NCBI GenBank assembly: GCA_045629005.1
Contig: JAZQQJ010000014.1
Span: 1 to 11,696 of the forward strand
From: RGIG3528 sp045629005
GTDB taxonomy: Bacteria; Bacillota; Clostridia; Lachnospirales; Lachnospiraceae
Direction of reading: 5' to 3'
DNA length: 11,696 nt
Shown: piece after piece, positions 1-6,451 of the stretch
How the letters are laid out: every line of letters starts with the position of its first letter
How positions within the stretch are numbered: position 1 is the first letter of the stretch
Notes under the pieces: generated by a model
Database searches by the model: none
What the model was told of the DNA's origin: nothing
Seen by the model: only the letters and a program-made list of their open reading frames with translations
Made by a program: the position numbers and the translations under genes

Positions 1-239
1 GAAACAGTGGCAGCCGCTAAAACAATGGTAAGCCGGAGAAATCATTACCATTGAAACGGCGCCAAGCGCTAAAACAATGGTAAGCCGGAGAAATCATTAC
101 CATTGAAACGGCGCCAAGCGCTAAAACAATGGTAAGCCGGAGAAATCATTACTATTGAAACAGTGGCAGCCGCTAAAACAATGGTAAGCCGGAGAAATCA
201 TTACCATTGAAATGGCGACAAGTGTCAAAGCGATGGTAA
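1..239 (+). repeat. tandem array of 52-bp hairpin-forming units
   Basis: Four full units of exactly 52 bp (1-52, 53-104, 105-156, 157-208) are followed by a degenerate fifth from 209. Across each unit junction the sequence folds as TTACCATTG, AAAC, a 5-bp stem with a CAG or CAA loop, AAAA, then CAATGGTAA. This is a 9-bp outer stem, a symmetric 4x4 internal loop and a 5-bp inner stem. Such 39-nt hairpins lie at 45-83, 97-135, 149-187 and 201-239; one at 1-31 has lost its left arm at the window edge. A 13-nt linker (GCCGGAGAAATCA) separates hairpins. The outer arms can alternatively pair within a unit across that linker. Units differ mainly in the inner stem, where changes keep pairing. Function is unknown. 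Strand is given as + because the mismatches are G.U only when read as + strand RNA. No protein-coding content is credible here. Confidence 0.9.
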
Positions 240-283
240 AGCATTAAATCAATGGTAAAGCATAAGAACATAGTGTGTACCAT
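240..283 (+). repeat. degenerate right edge of the 52-bp array
   Basis: After the last hairpin there is one further copy of the outer arm, CAATGGTAA at 250-258, only 19 bp after the preceding CGATGGTAA (231-239). No regular partner unit follows. A later TACCAT (278-283) could pair with ATGGTA (252-257) across a 20-nt loop. This looks like a decayed or truncated repeat boundary. Confidence 0.5.
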
Positions 284-528
284 ACTTTGGTGCATTCGGG
301 CAGGGGGGCAGATAAGAGAAAACTTAGCACATTCATTAACGTTTACGATAAAAATGTTGCATTCGTCTTTTAGAACTGTTACAATGCGCACAGAATATGA
401 AAGGGCACATTTGTGCATAGGTGAAGGAATGATTATTAGATAATTGATTTAAGTGAAACACAGAGGTTTAGTGTAATTCCCGCAAGGGTTTCTTTGTGTA
501 CGCTTAAGTTCGATTGTCACCTGTCGTT

Positions 529-550
529 CCTTTTTTGTATGCAAAAAAGG
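529..550. repeat. 9-bp inverted repeat in the ABC-F leader
   Basis: CCTTTTTTG (529-537) and CAAAAAAGG (542-550) are perfect inverted repeats around a 4-nt loop. GCAAAAAAG occurs again at 561-569, 20 bp after its first copy at 541-549, so the right arm has a second potential partner site. There is no following T-run, so this is not a canonical terminator on the + strand. Confidence 0.5.
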
Positions 551-613
551 TGCTTTGTAAGCAAAAAAGTACAGAACGAGTTCATGAACTTTACGTATAG
601 AGAGGCCTTGTAA
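539..613 (+). CDS. possible 24-codon upstream ORF (leader peptide candidate)
   Basis: ATG at 539 opens a 24-codon frame ending with TAA at 611-613. An in-frame internal ATG at 584 would give a 9-residue version (M-N-F-T-Y-R-E-A-L). The frame is open upstream to 440, and a TTG at 494 preceded by AAGGG (484-488) is an alternative start giving about 39 residues. No good Shine-Dalgarno site precedes either ATG. The stop lies 20 nt before the ABC-F ATG, a position suited to translational or attenuation control. Such leader peptides are known for drug-inducible ABC-F genes, but for this one it is only a hypothesis; the ORF may be chance. Confidence 0.2.
   Translation: MQKRCFVSKKVQNEFMNFTYREAL
579..590. 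promoter_or_regulatory. 12-bp perfect palindrome before ABC-F gene
   Basis: AGTTCATGAACT is a perfect 12-bp palindrome 43 bp upstream of the ABC-F ATG. It could be a regulator-binding site or part of a leader hairpin. The regulator is unknown, and no promoter elements can be assigned around it with confidence. Confidence 0.3.
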
Positions 614-633
614 GCCGGGTGAAAGGCGGTTTT

Positions 634-2190
634 ATGTTACAGATAAAAGATTTGAAAATTATACATAGAAAAGATTTAAGTGTTATTCTTGAGGACTTCA
701 ACCTTGTGCTTAATGATGGTGACAAGTGTGTAATTATAGGCGAGGAAGGCAATGGCAAATCTACGCTGATTAAGTGGATTTACGATCCTGAAGCCATTGA
801 AGACTATGTTGAAGCGGAAGGTGGGCGCTTCTTTGGAAATGAAAGACTCGGCTATCTTGCGCAGGAACTTCCGAAAGACGATAAGGAGAAGACTGTATAC
901 GAATATTTCTCGGAAAAGGATTATTTCTGGAATCAGTCTCCCAAGGAACTGGCTTCATACGCAAAAGATTTTGGTGTTGAACAGGAATTCTTTTACAGAG
1001 AGCAGATGATGAGCACTCTCTCAGGTGGAGAAAAGGTTAAGGCCCAGCTTATGAGACTTCTTATGTCCGAGCCTACCGTCCTGCTCTTGGACGAACCTTC
1101 CAACGATATTGACATTGCAACACTTGAACTTCTCGAAAAGGTCATAAATGACTGGAAAAAGATAGTTCTGTTCATTTCTCATGACGAGACACTTATTGAG
1201 AAGACGGCAAACATGGTTGTGCATCTTGAACGCATAAGAAGAAAAACGGTTTCGAAATTTACGGTTGCAAAGCTGCCGTACAGGCAGTATATTGAAGAAA
1301 GACTTCACCTGTTCGAACATCAGGAGCAGCTTGCGGAAAATGACAGACGTGAAAAGAAAATTCGCGATGAGAAGTACAATCGTATTATGCAAAGTGTGGA
1401 ATCGGCGCAGGCCTCTGTCAGCAGGCAGGCACCTTCTACAGGCAGACTTCTGAAGAAAAAGATGCACGCTGTCAAATCTTTGGAAAAGCGCTTTGAAAGA
1501 GAAGACGAGAATATGACGGAGATGCCTGAGCAGGAGGAAGCAATCTTCTTTAAGCTTGGTGATAAGAATTCTGCTGTTCCGAATGGCAAGACAGTAATCG
1601 AGTATTCGCTTCCGATATTGTCTGTTCCGACAGACGGTGGTGAACGCGTCCTTTCAAAGGATATTTTCCTCAGAGTACGTGGGCCTGAAAAAATATGTAT
1701 AGTCGGCACAAACGGTGCCGGAAAGACGACACTTCTTAAGAAGATGGCAGAGGAAATGCTTAACCGCACAGACATTAACGCTGAGTATATGCCTCAAAAC
1801 TATGAGGATTTGCTGAATCTTGACATGACACCTGTGGATTTCCTCGACAAATCGGGAGAAAAAGAGGAAAGAACAAGGATACGCACATATCTTGGCTCAC
1901 TCAAGTATACTGTGGATGAAATGGAACATCCTATTCGTGAGCTTTCGGGCGGTCAGAAGGCAAAAGTACTTTTGTTGAAAATGAGCCTGTCAGGTGCTAA
2001 TGTACTCATTCTTGACGAGCCGACGAGAAACTTCTCGCCTCTTTCCGGGCCGGTCATAAGAAGAATGCTTAAGGAATTTCAAGGCGCAATAATCAGTATA
2101 TCCCACGACAGAAAGTACATTGAAGAAGCTGTGGACACAGTGTATGAACTCACTGCGGAAGGGCTTTTAAAGCAGGAAAAAATGATATAG
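634..2190 (+). CDS. ABC-F family ATPase (ribosome-acting, possible antibiotic resistance type)
   Basis: The 518-residue cytoplasmic protein has two nucleotide-binding domains in one chain and no membrane segments, the defining ABC-F layout. NBD1 shows Walker A GEEGNGKST (about 36-44), signature LSGGE (129-133) and Walker B LLLDEPSND with catalytic Glu at 154. NBD2 shows Walker A GTNGAGKTT (358-366), LSGGQ (437-441) and LILDEPTRN with Glu 462. A charged helical linker of about 200-300 joins them; in this family it enters the ribosomal E site towards the P-site tRNA. NBD2 has DEPTRNFSPLS instead of the usual DEPTNHLD, a variant I associate with Firmicute ABC-F proteins near the Lsa/Vga side of the family; resistance is inferred only. 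ATG 634 is preferred over the in-frame GTG 619 because AAAGGCGG (622-629) lies directly upstream of it. No terminator follows, so read-through into the GH43 gene is possible. Confidence 0.88.
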   Translation: MLQIKDLKIIHRKDLSVILEDFNLVLNDGDKCVIIGEEGNGKSTLIKWIYDPEAIEDYVEAEGGRFFGNERLGYLAQELPKDDKEKTVYEYFSEKDYFWNQSPKELASYAKDFGVEQEFFYREQMMSTLSGGEKVKAQLMRLLMSEPTVLLLDEPSNDIDIATLELLEKVINDWKKIVLFISHDETLIEKTANMVVHLERIRRKTVSKFTVAKLPYRQYIEERLHLFEHQEQLAENDRREKKIRDEKYNRIMQSVESAQASVSRQAPSTGRLLKKKMHAVKSLEKRFEREDENMTEMPEQEEAIFFKLGDKNSAVPNGKTVIEYSLPILSVPTDGGERVLSKDIFLRVRGPEKICIVGTNGAGKTTLLKKMAEEMLNRTDINAEYMPQNYEDLLNLDMTPVDFLDKSGEKEERTRIRTYLGSLKYTVDEMEHPIRELSGGQKAKVLLLKMSLSGANVLILDEPTRNFSPLSGPVIRRMLKEFQGAIISISHDRKYIEEAVDTVYELTAEGLLKQEKMI

Positions 2191-2198
2191 AATTAGTG

Positions 2199-2262
2199 AA
2201 GGTCGGAAGCTCACAAAGAGCTTATCAAATAAGGTCAGGAGCTCACAAAGAGCTTATCAAAT
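2199..2262 (+). repeat. tandem duplication of a 32-bp hairpin unit
   Basis: Two adjacent 32-bp copies (2199-2230, 2231-2262) match at 30 of 32 positions. Each holds a short hairpin: AAGCTC-ACAAA-GAGCTT in copy 1 (6 bp, 5-nt loop) and GAGCTC-ACAAA-GAGCTT in copy 2, where the closing pair becomes G.U. It fills most of the ABC-F to GH43 gap. No T-run follows, so it is not an ordinary terminator; it could affect mRNA stability or be a recent slippage duplication. Confidence 0.85.
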
Positions 2263-2296
2263 GATGAAGCATATCAACAGGGAGAGGTGTTTTGTT

Positions 2297-3919
2297 ATGA
2301 ACATTATCAGAGTATCCGAAGGAAAATATGAAAAAGAAAAGTATCCGAATTCACTCGCAAACAGCGTACATATGGCGTTAAGCACGGATGGTGGGAATAC
2401 GTTTGAAGTGCTGAATCAGGGCTATGGCATGCTTTTCAAAAAAGCAAATATCCGAAATGACAACACACTTCAGGAAATGGGTTGCAAAAAGCCGGTAATA
2501 TCAAAGAACGGCAATGTATATTTTATCGCTGCTGAAATTGCTGATGCTGATGGGATTCTGTCAGAAAGCCCCAAATATGTTATTTGGAAAACTGAGGATT
2601 TTATTGAGTATTCCGAGGAAGAACTTACAGATATGCTTCCGGGAGGCAATTGGGATAATTGTGCAGAACTTGACGGTTCACTTATTACACGAATAAGAAA
2701 CTGCTGGATTCCCATTCATGCAGTTAAAATTAACGGATTTACCCAAAAGGAAATACATACACTCAAAGATCTTGAGACATGCAAGGTTAATGTGGAATAT
2801 TCCGACGGCTCTGTGCATGCAAAACGTGTACAGTGGGATGAAGATTCAATTAAAGAAGCAGGTGAAGTAAACGGAAAAAACGTTTATGAGATTCATGGCC
2901 GTATGAATGCTGTGAATACCGGTTTCCCGCTTGTTGTTGGTTATGCAGACCCGGTAATTTACCATAGAGGAAATACATGGTATTACATTGCAACAAATGA
3001 TAATAAGGATGACATAGGCCTTTACGTCAGATGCGCAGAGACCATAGAAGGACTTTTCAAAGATAATGTCCGTGAATCAATAATACTCAACTACGATGAA
3101 GAAAAAGGTTTTTGTCAGACTTTCTGGGCTCCGGAATTCCATGAAATAGGAGGAGAACTATACATTCTCTTCGCGGTCGGCGGAAAACAGTGGGCGCCTC
3201 AGTCACACATGATGCACCTGAAGAAGGGCGGGGATATAATGAATCCTGAGGACTGGGATACCCCGGTAAGAGTGTGCAAGGCAGATGGAAATCCGCTTAC
3301 TACGAGTGGTATTACGTTGGATATGACGTATTTTAAGGCAGGGGGAACATCTTATCTTGCATGGTCGTACAGATTTGGCATAGGAAGTCCCAAAGACACC
3401 GGTTCAATGATTTACATTGCAACAACCGATGAAAATAGTCCATGGAAACTGACATCCGAACCGGTTCTCCTTTCAAGACCTCTTTATGGCTGGGAAAACA
3501 ATTCGGGTACAATCAATAACGAAGGGCCATATGCACTTATTGTTAACGATACGCTTTATCTTGCTTATTCGGGTGGTGCTGCGGGCGGATATTCATATGT
3601 TGTCGGTTACTTGATTGCGAATATTCATGACAATCTTTTGGACATAAACAATTGGAAAAAGACAAAGACGGCAGTATTCAGCAGTTATTCGGTTGACGGA
3701 ATACAGGGACCCGGACACAACTCTTTCTTTTCCGATGGTGACGGCAATATAATGATTGCATACCATGCGCAGGAAAGAGAAAAATATTTTAAGAGATGTT
3801 CGGCAATGCACAGAGTTCATATATCCGCTGATGGATTCCCGATGCTTAATGTAGTCGGAGAAAGAGACTTGCCTGAAGGCATGAAGGACATTACGGTATT
3901 GTTTAGAGAGAAAAATTGA
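2297..3919 (+). CDS. GH43-family glycoside hydrolase with Ig-like insertion
   Basis: The 540-residue protein has no signal peptide, so it probably acts in the cytoplasm on imported oligosaccharides. The C-terminal part (about 205-530) has GH43 five-bladed propeller hallmarks. The likely catalytic triad is Asp 218 in YADP (base), Asp 342 in TLDMTYF (pKa-tuning) and Glu 409 in NEGP (acid). WAPEF (277-281) and GPGHNSF with His 474 are also family motifs. Known GH43 activities are mainly alpha-L-arabinofuranosidase and beta-xylosidase; the substrate cannot be settled here. Residues about 150-203 (VEYSDGS, VQWDEDS, YEIHGRM) resemble a bacterial Ig-like fold of the Big_4 type. Residues 1-145 include a BNR-like STDGGNTF and look like extra propeller strands. 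ATG 2297 is chosen because GGAGAGG (2281-2287) precedes it; an in-frame ATG at 2261 lies inside the 32-bp repeat without a good site. A terminator follows. No sugar transporter or other glycosidase is nearby. Confidence 0.82.
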   Translation: MNIIRVSEGKYEKEKYPNSLANSVHMALSTDGGNTFEVLNQGYGMLFKKANIRNDNTLQEMGCKKPVISKNGNVYFIAAEIADADGILSESPKYVIWKTEDFIEYSEEELTDMLPGGNWDNCAELDGSLITRIRNCWIPIHAVKINGFTQKEIHTLKDLETCKVNVEYSDGSVHAKRVQWDEDSIKEAGEVNGKNVYEIHGRMNAVNTGFPLVVGYADPVIYHRGNTWYYIATNDNKDDIGLYVRCAETIEGLFKDNVRESIILNYDEEKGFCQTFWAPEFHEIGGELYILFAVGGKQWAPQSHMMHLKKGGDIMNPEDWDTPVRVCKADGNPLTTSGITLDMTYFKAGGTSYLAWSYRFGIGSPKDTGSMIYIATTDENSPWKLTSEPVLLSRPLYGWENNSGTINNEGPYALIVNDTLYLAYSGGAAGGYSYVVGYLIANIHDNLLDINNWKKTKTAVFSSYSVDGIQGPGHNSFFSDGDGNIMIAYHAQEREKYFKRCSAMHRVHISADGFPMLNVVGERDLPEGMKDITVLFREKN

Positions 3920-3924
3920 GTTTG

Positions 3925-3966
3925 AGGACGGGAGCGTGGTTCAATAATCCATACTCTCGTCCTTTT
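3925..3966 (+). terminator. rho-independent terminator after GH43 gene
   Basis: AGGACGGGAGCGTGG (3925-3939) pairs with CCATACTCTCGTCCT (3949-3963). The 15-position stem has one C/A mismatch and two G.U pairs around a 9-nt loop, and TTTT closes it. It ends the upstream unit before the metal operon promoter. Confidence 0.85.
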
Positions 3967-3982
3967 AGATTACCTCAGGGGA

Positions 3983-4010
3983 TTGACAAAATAAAAAAAG
4001 GTGTTACAAT
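3983..4010 (+). promoter_or_regulatory. sigma-A promoter of the metal-efflux operon
   Basis: A perfect -35 TTGACA (3983-3988) and a -10 TACAAT (4005-4010) are separated by 16 bp. The box pair lies directly before the dyad operator, so a bound repressor would block initiation. Confidence 0.8.
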
Positions 4011-4034
4011 GTAGTTGAATGGTTGTTCAACTAC
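4011..4034. promoter_or_regulatory. ArsR/SmtB-type operator
   Basis: GTAGTTGAA (4011-4019), a 6-bp spacer TGGTTG, and TTCAACTAC (4026-4034) form a perfect 9-bp inverted repeat. Its core TGAA-N6-TTCA is the established operator pattern of SmtB/CzrA/CadC regulators. It immediately follows the -10 box and covers the expected transcription start, which suggests autorepression relieved by metal. Confidence 0.85.
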
Positions 4035-4050
4035 GAAAGGAATGAAACAT

Positions 4051-4422
4051 ATGAAAAACAATGATGTGAATAAAATAGATATGTGTGATTGCGAAGTAAT
4101 CCACGAGGAAGTTGTCTGCAGTGTTCGGAAGAAAATGAAACCCCTCGATGACTATGTAAAAATGGCTGCGTTATACAAGGTGTTTGGTGACGGGACAAGA
4201 GTGCATATTCTGCACGCACTCGAACAGAGCGAGATGTGTGTGTGCGATTTGGCTTCGCTTCTTGGCATGTCCAAATCTGCGATTTCCCACCAGCTTAAGG
4301 AACTGCGCATGATGAACCTTGTAAAGTCACGTCGTGAGGCACAGATCGTGTTTTATTCTCTTGCCGATGAGCATGTTAAGAAGATTCTCGACATGGGATT
4401 CGAGCATATTTATGAGAGGTGA
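4051..4422 (+). CDS. cadC: CadC-type ArsR/SmtB family metal-sensing repressor
   Basis: This 123-residue winged-helix repressor should release the operator at 4011-4034 when metal binds. It carries both known CadC metal sites. The alpha3N site has Cys 63 and Cys 65 in the EMCVCDL motif plus N-terminal cysteines (12, 14 and perhaps 23); in CadC this site senses Cd/Pb/Bi. The alpha5 site is Asp 106-x-His 108-x10-His 119-x2-Glu 122, the same D-x-H-x10-H-x2-E spacing as the CadC/CzrA zinc site. The recognition helix lies around SKSAISHQLKEL (74-85). Start ATG 4051 has AAAGGA (4036-4041) at good spacing; ATG 4042 abuts that site, and TTG 4015 lies inside the operator. It is followed after 5 nt by the ATPase gene, so the pair forms an operon. 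The exact cognate metal is inferred. Confidence 0.9.
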   Translation: MKNNDVNKIDMCDCEVIHEEVVCSVRKKMKPLDDYVKMAALYKVFGDGTRVHILHALEQSEMCVCDLASLLGMSKSAISHQLKELRMMNLVKSRREAQIVFYSLADEHVKKILDMGFEHIYER

Positions 4423-4427
4423 TGCGT

Positions 4428-6431
4428 ATGAGCGTAACAGATGATGAGCTTGAGAAGAAACAACATATAGATAAACATACGCATGAGCACGAGCATACTC
4501 ATGGGCATGGAGATGAAGAAGAGTGCGACTGCAAAGTTATGATTATTCGCCTTATCATCGGCGGAATTATATTTGCGTGCGGCCTTTTGGCCGAGTGGGT
4601 TATTAAGGCTCCCACGCCTGTGCAGCTTGTCATTATGGTTGCTGCATATTTAATACTTGGTTACGATGTCCTTTGGCATGCACTGAAGAACATATTAAAG
4701 GGACATATATTTGACGAGCACTTCCTGATGAGCCTTTCTACAGTTGGTGCGTTTGCAATAGGAGAATATCCTGAGGCTGTTGCGGTAATGCTGTTTTACC
4801 AGCTCGGAGAATTCTTCCAGGATTTATCGGTAGATAAATCGAGGGAATCCATTGAGGCTCTTATGGACATTCGTCCGGACACTGCATCGGTAGTAAGGAA
4901 CGGTAAATTATGCGTTGTCTCTCCGGATGATATCGAAATCGGTGAAACAATTGTTGTTAAACCGGGCGAAAGAATTCCTTTGGACGGTGTAATCCTTGAA
5001 GGCGAAGCAATGCTTGATACAAGTGCTCTGACCGGAGAGTCCGTTCCGCGAAGCGTCGGCTTTGGGGATGATGTTCTGTCGGGCTGCATCAACACAAGCG
5101 GAGCTCTGAATATAAGAGTTACTAAGGGCTTTGAAGAATCTACAGTTTCAAAGATAATCAATCTTGTTGAAAATGCTGCTGAGAAAAAGGCACCTGCAGA
5201 GAACTTTATCAGCGTTTTTGCAAGATACTACACACCTGTTGTTGTAATACTTGCCGCTTTTCTTGCGGTTATTCCTCCACTTGCGTTTAACGGTGAATGG
5301 AAGGATTGGCTTTCAAGGGCTTTGACATTTTTGGTAATTTCCTGTCCATGTGCACTTGTCATATCAATTCCTCTTGCGTTCTTCGGCGGACTTGGCGCGG
5401 CCTCCCGGCATGGAGTACTTGTCAAAGGCGGAAACTATCTTGAGGCTTTAACAGATGTCGGTACTGTAGTGTTCGATAAAACAGGTACACTTACAAAGGG
5501 TGTATTTAAGGTAACCGAAATAATTCCTGCAAATGAATTTACAAAGGAGCAGGTGCTGGAATACGCAGCATGTGCTGAAAGCTATTCCAATCATCCCATT
5601 GCAAAGTCTGTGATGACCGCATTTGAGCAAAACAGACGAAACAATGGTGAGGAATGTTCAGAGCATGCAAAGACGGAATTAAAGAAAGCAGACAGTAAAT
5701 TACAGTGTAAAAACTATCATGAGATAGCAGGACAGGGAATTCTGGCCAATGCAGGTGGGCATGTAATCCTCTCGGGCAATTCTACGCTGCTTGAGACACA
5801 TGATGTTACATTTGTATCATGCGAAAAAGCAGGGACAAAAGTCTACATTGCTGTGGATGGGAAGTTTGCAGGCTGCATAATTATTTCCGATGAAATTAAG
5901 GAAGACAGTAAAAAAACGGTTGCAGAACTTAAGCGGACAGGCATGGAAAGAACAGTTATGCTTACCGGCGACGAAGAGTCTATAGGAAAGGCTGTTGCGG
6001 ATGAAATCGGAATTGATGAATATTATGCAGGACTTTTGCCGGCTCAGAAGGTTGAAAAACTTGAAATGCTTGATGCGAAAAAACGCCCGGGGACAAAGCT
6101 CGCATTTGTCGGAGACGGTATAAACGACGCACCCGTGCTTGCACGTGCCGATGTCGGAATTGCCATGGGCGGGCTTGGCTCCGATGCTGCTATAGAAGCT
6201 GCGGACGTTGTGCTTATGACCGATGAGCCTTCGAAACTTATTGACGCTATTAACATCGCAAGAGAAACAAAGAAAATAGTAATTCAGAATATCGTTTTTG
6301 CTCTTCTTGTTAAAATTGTATTCCTTGTACTTGGTGCGCTCGGGATGTCAAATATGTGGATTGCTGTGTTCGGAGATGTAGGGGTGGCGCTTATTGCTGT
6401 TTTCAACTCTATGAGAATAATATCGAAGTAA
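4428..6431 (+). CDS. cadA: P1B-2 type heavy-metal efflux ATPase (Zn/Cd/Pb)
   Basis: The 667-residue membrane pump exports soft divalent metals using ATP. Visible motifs are actuator TGES (202-205), CPC in the transport helix (306-308), phosphorylation site DKTGT (Asp 350), His-Pro of the nucleotide domain (389-390) and GDGINDAP (562-569). Lys 629 and Asp 650 in the last two helices have the 21-residue spacing of Lys 693/Asp 714 in E. coli ZntA. With CPC, this points to the Zn/Cd/Pb class rather than copper. About eight membrane segments are expected. There is no N-terminal GMTCxxC metal-binding domain; a His-rich tail (HTHEHEHTHGHG, then ECDC) stands in its place. The nucleotide domain holds an extra hydrophilic stretch around 400-425. 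ATG 4428 is chosen because GAGAGG (4414-4419) sits 8 nt upstream; GTG 4419 and ATG 4422 fit worse. The 5-nt gap to cadC suggests translational coupling. Confidence 0.93.
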   Translation: MSVTDDELEKKQHIDKHTHEHEHTHGHGDEEECDCKVMIIRLIIGGIIFACGLLAEWVIKAPTPVQLVIMVAAYLILGYDVLWHALKNILKGHIFDEHFLMSLSTVGAFAIGEYPEAVAVMLFYQLGEFFQDLSVDKSRESIEALMDIRPDTASVVRNGKLCVVSPDDIEIGETIVVKPGERIPLDGVILEGEAMLDTSALTGESVPRSVGFGDDVLSGCINTSGALNIRVTKGFEESTVSKIINLVENAAEKKAPAENFISVFARYYTPVVVILAAFLAVIPPLAFNGEWKDWLSRALTFLVISCPCALVISIPLAFFGGLGAASRHGVLVKGGNYLEALTDVGTVVFDKTGTLTKGVFKVTEIIPANEFTKEQVLEYAACAESYSNHPIAKSVMTAFEQNRRNNGEECSEHAKTELKKADSKLQCKNYHEIAGQGILANAGGHVILSGNSTLLETHDVTFVSCEKAGTKVYIAVDGKFAGCIIISDEIKEDSKKTVAELKRTGMERTVMLTGDEESIGKAVADEIGIDEYYAGLLPAQKVEKLEMLDAKKRPGTKLAFVGDGINDAPVLARADVGIAMGGLGSDAAIEAADVVLMTDEPSKLIDAINIARETKKIVIQNIVFALLVKIVFLVLGALGMSNMWIAVFGDVGVALIAVFNSMRIISK

Positions 6432-6451
6432 ACACATGTTTACTCTGTTGG

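Larger units (their letters stand above)
284..633 (+). other. long non-coding stretch and leader upstream of the ABC-F gene
   Basis: No protein gene is convincing between the repeat array and the ABC-F start. The visible structure lies in its right half. An 8-bp stem with one G.U pair (458-465 with 492-499) encloses a CCC-GCAA-GGG hairpin with a GNRA-type loop (479-488). There is a 9-bp inverted repeat (529-550), a 12-bp palindrome (579-590) and a small ORF (539-613). A long structured leader with a small ORF is the layout known for antibiotic-inducible ABC-F genes, but no clear promoter or terminator/antiterminator pair could be identified. The left half (284-450) shows nothing clear. Confidence 0.35.

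Noticed and set aside
1..258. CRISPR array
   Set aside because: Units are contiguous and nearly identical; the 10-bp variable block alternates between a few pairing-compatible alleles and is far too short to be spacers. No cas genes are present.
173..418. 81-codon - strand ORF overlapping the repeats
   Set aside because: It reads through repeat sequence, shows no recognisable family, and lacks a convincing ribosome site.
252..443. 63-codon + strand ORF after the repeat array
   Set aside because: It starts inside the decayed repeat, has no ribosome site, and its translation shows no domain-like pattern.
529..550. Rho-independent terminator in the ABC-F leader
   Set aside because: The stem is mostly A/T with only three G-C pairs, and no T-run follows on the + strand.
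1021..1775. Long - strand ORFs opposite the ABC-F gene
   Set aside because: They are shadows of a well-supported + strand gene and show no family features of their own.
2261..2296. N-terminal extension of the GH43 protein from ATG 2261
   Set aside because: That ATG arises at the end of the duplicated 32-bp unit without a ribosome site; ATG 2297 has GGAGAGG upstream and begins a natural N-terminus.
4015..4050. TTG or earlier ATG starts for cadC
   Set aside because: TTG 4015 lies within the operator only 5 bp after the -10 box, so it would be at or before the transcript start; ATG 4042 directly abuts the ribosome site.
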